From positions 1,358,301-1,422,300 of the forward strand of contig NC_018081.1 in assembly GCF_000271405.2 (NCBI RefSeq): 64,000 nucleotides of DNA, in the 5' to 3' direction. Positions within the stretch are counted from its first letter, which is position 1. Each line of letters starts with the position of its first letter. Origin of the DNA: Enterococcus hirae ATCC 9790 (GTDB lineage: Bacteria > Bacillota > Bacilli > Lactobacillales > Enterococcaceae). A program made the position numbers and the translations under genes. This document shows, piece by piece, positions 62,572 through 64,000 of the stretch. Under the pieces are notes generated by a model. That model was not told where the DNA came from. It ran no database searches and worked only from the letters and a program-made list of their open reading frames with translations.

Positions 62572-64000
62572 TCAAAAACACAAAAATTATTACGAAGGAC
62601 CCAAGGTGATCGTTACTTGGGCCCTTGGTCATTTGTTAGGGCTGAAAATGCCTGAAGACCTCAATAAAGAATGGCAAAGTTGGCAAATGGAAACGTTGCC
62701 GATGATTCCTAAAAATTTAGGAATCAAACCACTGCCTAAAACAGGTCACCAATTAAAAACAATCAAGCAATTGGCGCAACGTAAAGATGTGTCAGAGGCT
62801 GTGATCGCTACGGATGCCGGAAGAGAAGGGGAATTGGTTGCTCGGTGGATCTTGGAATATGTCCGCTTCAATAAACCAGTGAAACGTCTTTGGATTTCTT
62901 CCCAAACAGATAAAGCAATCAAGACAGGATTCAAACAATTGAAGCCCGCAAAAGACTATGATGCACTTTACTATTCGGCGCTAGCTAGAGCAAAGGCTGA
63001 CTGGTTAGTAGGATTGAACGTGACACGGGCGCTGACTGTGAAGTATCAAGATAATCTATCCGCTGGTCGAGTTCAAACTCCAACACTCGCCTTGGTTAGA
63101 ACACAAGAACGGAAAATTGAAACATTTAGACCACAAACCTATTTTTCAATTTTATTAGATGTACAAAAACAACAAGCAAAGATGGTTCAAAAAAATCAAT
63201 TCGCATTGAAATCTCATGAAGAAGCTCAATCATTAGTGAAAGAGTTAGCTAAAAATAAAGGGACTGTGACAGCCATCCAAGAAAAAGTAAAAGTGGAGCC
63301 GGCACCATTGCCTTATGATCTAACGGAAATCCAGCGAGAAGCAAACCAACGTTATGGCTACTCTGCTAAAAAAACTTTGGGACTGGTCCAAAGTTTATAT
63401 GAAACGCATAAAATCGTGACGTACCCTCGTACAGATAGCAAATATCTGACGAGTGATATGAAAAGTACGATGAAAGAGCGTTTACAGGCGGTCAGCGATT
63501 TTTCTCCAGAAGTGAAACAGTATTTAAAAAATGGGGCAGTTGTTCGACAAACAAAAGTCTTCCAAGACAGTAAAGTTACTGATCACCATGCGTTATTACC
63601 AACTGAAAATCGTCCACGCTATGAGAAACTTAGCAACGAAGAACAAAAAATCTATCAAATGATTGTTACTCGATTCTTAGGATTATTCGCTGAGCCACAC
63701 AAAATCAGTCAAACAAAAGTGACTGTGACATTTGGCAAGGAACAATTTGTGTTCCATCAAAATCAAGTCCTTCAAGCTGGTTGGAAAGATGTCAGTCAAA
63801 AGGAGAGCAATGAAGTGGACTGGGTGGAGGGAATGCGTATCCAACCAGAATTTACGATCAAGAAAGAACTATCGGCACCGCCTAAGCCTTTGACAGAGGC
63901 GAGTTTACTAGGACTTATGGAAAAACATAGTTTAGGAACACCGGCAACTCGCGCCGAAATCATTGAAAAGTTGATCAAATCGGAATTGATGGAACGAACA
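62504..64000 (+). CDS. topB: DNA topoisomerase III (partial, runs off the window)
   Basis: This is a type IA topoisomerase that relaxes and decatenates DNA through a tyrosine bridge. The 499 codons present start with LILAEKPSVAKDLSKVL (Toprim). ATDAGREGELVARWIL holds the metal-binding acids. The catalytic Tyr307 is in VTYPRTDS, and SAGRVQTPTLALV is conserved. AAAGGAA lies before ATG 62504. The frame is open to the window end, so the C-terminus is missing. It overlaps the DUF1033 gene by 68 bases. Its length and type indicate the accessory TopB rather than TopA. Confidence 0.93.
   Translation, partial: MKQLILAEKPSVAKDLSKVLGANQKHKNYYEGPKVIVTWALGHLLGLKMPEDLNKEWQSWQMETLPMIPKNLGIKPLPKTGHQLKTIKQLAQRKDVSEAVIATDAGREGELVARWILEYVRFNKPVKRLWISSQTDKAIKTGFKQLKPAKDYDALYYSALARAKADWLVGLNVTRALTVKYQDNLSAGRVQTPTLALVRTQERKIETFRPQTYFSILLDVQKQQAKMVQKNQFALKSHEEAQSLVKELAKNKGTVTAIQEKVKVEPAPLPYDLTEIQREANQRYGYSAKKTLGLVQSLYETHKIVTYPRTDSKYLTSDMKSTMKERLQAVSDFSPEVKQYLKNGAVVRQTKVFQDSKVTDHHALLPTENRPRYEKLSNEEQKIYQMIVTRFLGLFAEPHKISQTKVTVTFGKEQFVFHQNQVLQAGWKDVSQKESNEVDWVEGMRIQPEFTIKKELSAPPKPLTEASLLGLMEKHSLGTPATRAEIIEKLIKSELMERT

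Overview
The window looks like chromosome of a low-GC Gram-positive bacterium, most likely an Enterococcus of the E. faecium/hirae/durans/mundtii type. The evidence is the efaCBA-type manganese transporter order, an Apf-like LysM wall protein, the prs / cysteine desulfurase / DUF1831 / mnmA neighbourhood, strong AAAGGAG ribosome sites and many TTG/GTG starts. The species is an inference from gene content and was not tested. No rRNA, tRNA, CRISPR array or complete insertion sequence was seen.

Layout. 0.1-9.9 kb: pepF, two small unknown genes, a galactose/galactoside operon on the minus strand (GPH transporter, galM, galK) with a divergent AraC-type regulator, a flavodoxin-like oxidoreductase and a LysM membrane protein. 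10.3-11.5 kb: an accessory cluster of secreted and membrane small proteins, the first broken by a 2-bp expansion of an AT repeat. 11.6-19.4 kb: an amino acid permease, the manganese operon efaCBA with DtxR-type boxes, queG and an Apf-like wall protein. 19.5-26.9 kb: an FAD oxidoreductase, an MFS drug exporter with a leader peptide/terminator attenuator, a GyrI-like protein, an ArgR-type regulator, a phosphohexomutase, ohr and a manganese catalase. 27.1-30.9 kb: a carbohydrate ABC transporter operon whose second permease is frameshifted at an A7 tract. 31-35 kb: a BceRS-type two-component system without its usual ABC transporter, a GRP sugar permease and an APC permease. 35-40 kb: telA and xpaC, then nudF, a small membrane protein, mtnN and pncA. 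40-42.2 kb: bioB-bioD-bioY under a BirA-type operator. 42.4-43.15 kb: a cluster of diverged intergenic repeats. 43.2-48.9 kb: pepO, a C39-like peptidase, prs, a cysteine desulfurase and DUF1831. 48.9-57.2 kb: accessory DNA. 57.3-64 kb: mnmA, an aminotransferase, a TetR/MFS efflux pair, DUF1033 and the 5' part of topB.

The most unusual region is 53.1-57.1 kb. It is a tandem array of small multi-membrane-span proteins made from two recurring modules. The N-module carries a Ser-Lys-Thr-Cys start and an LLSGLSLLFSTG-like segment. The C-module ends in LLGINYFFATYFH. The modules occur fused, separate, internally duplicated and decayed. The array sits between DUF1831 and mnmA and is divergent from a secreted protein with a permuted papain-like (YiiX-type) His-Glu-Cys arrangement. 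I do not recognise the family and assign no function.

Regulation visible in the sequence includes catabolite (cre-like) sites at sugar genes, manganese-type boxes at efaCBA, a BirA box at bio, a perfect TetR-type palindrome at the PmrA-like pump, and a probable ribosome-mediated attenuator at the LmrB-like pump.
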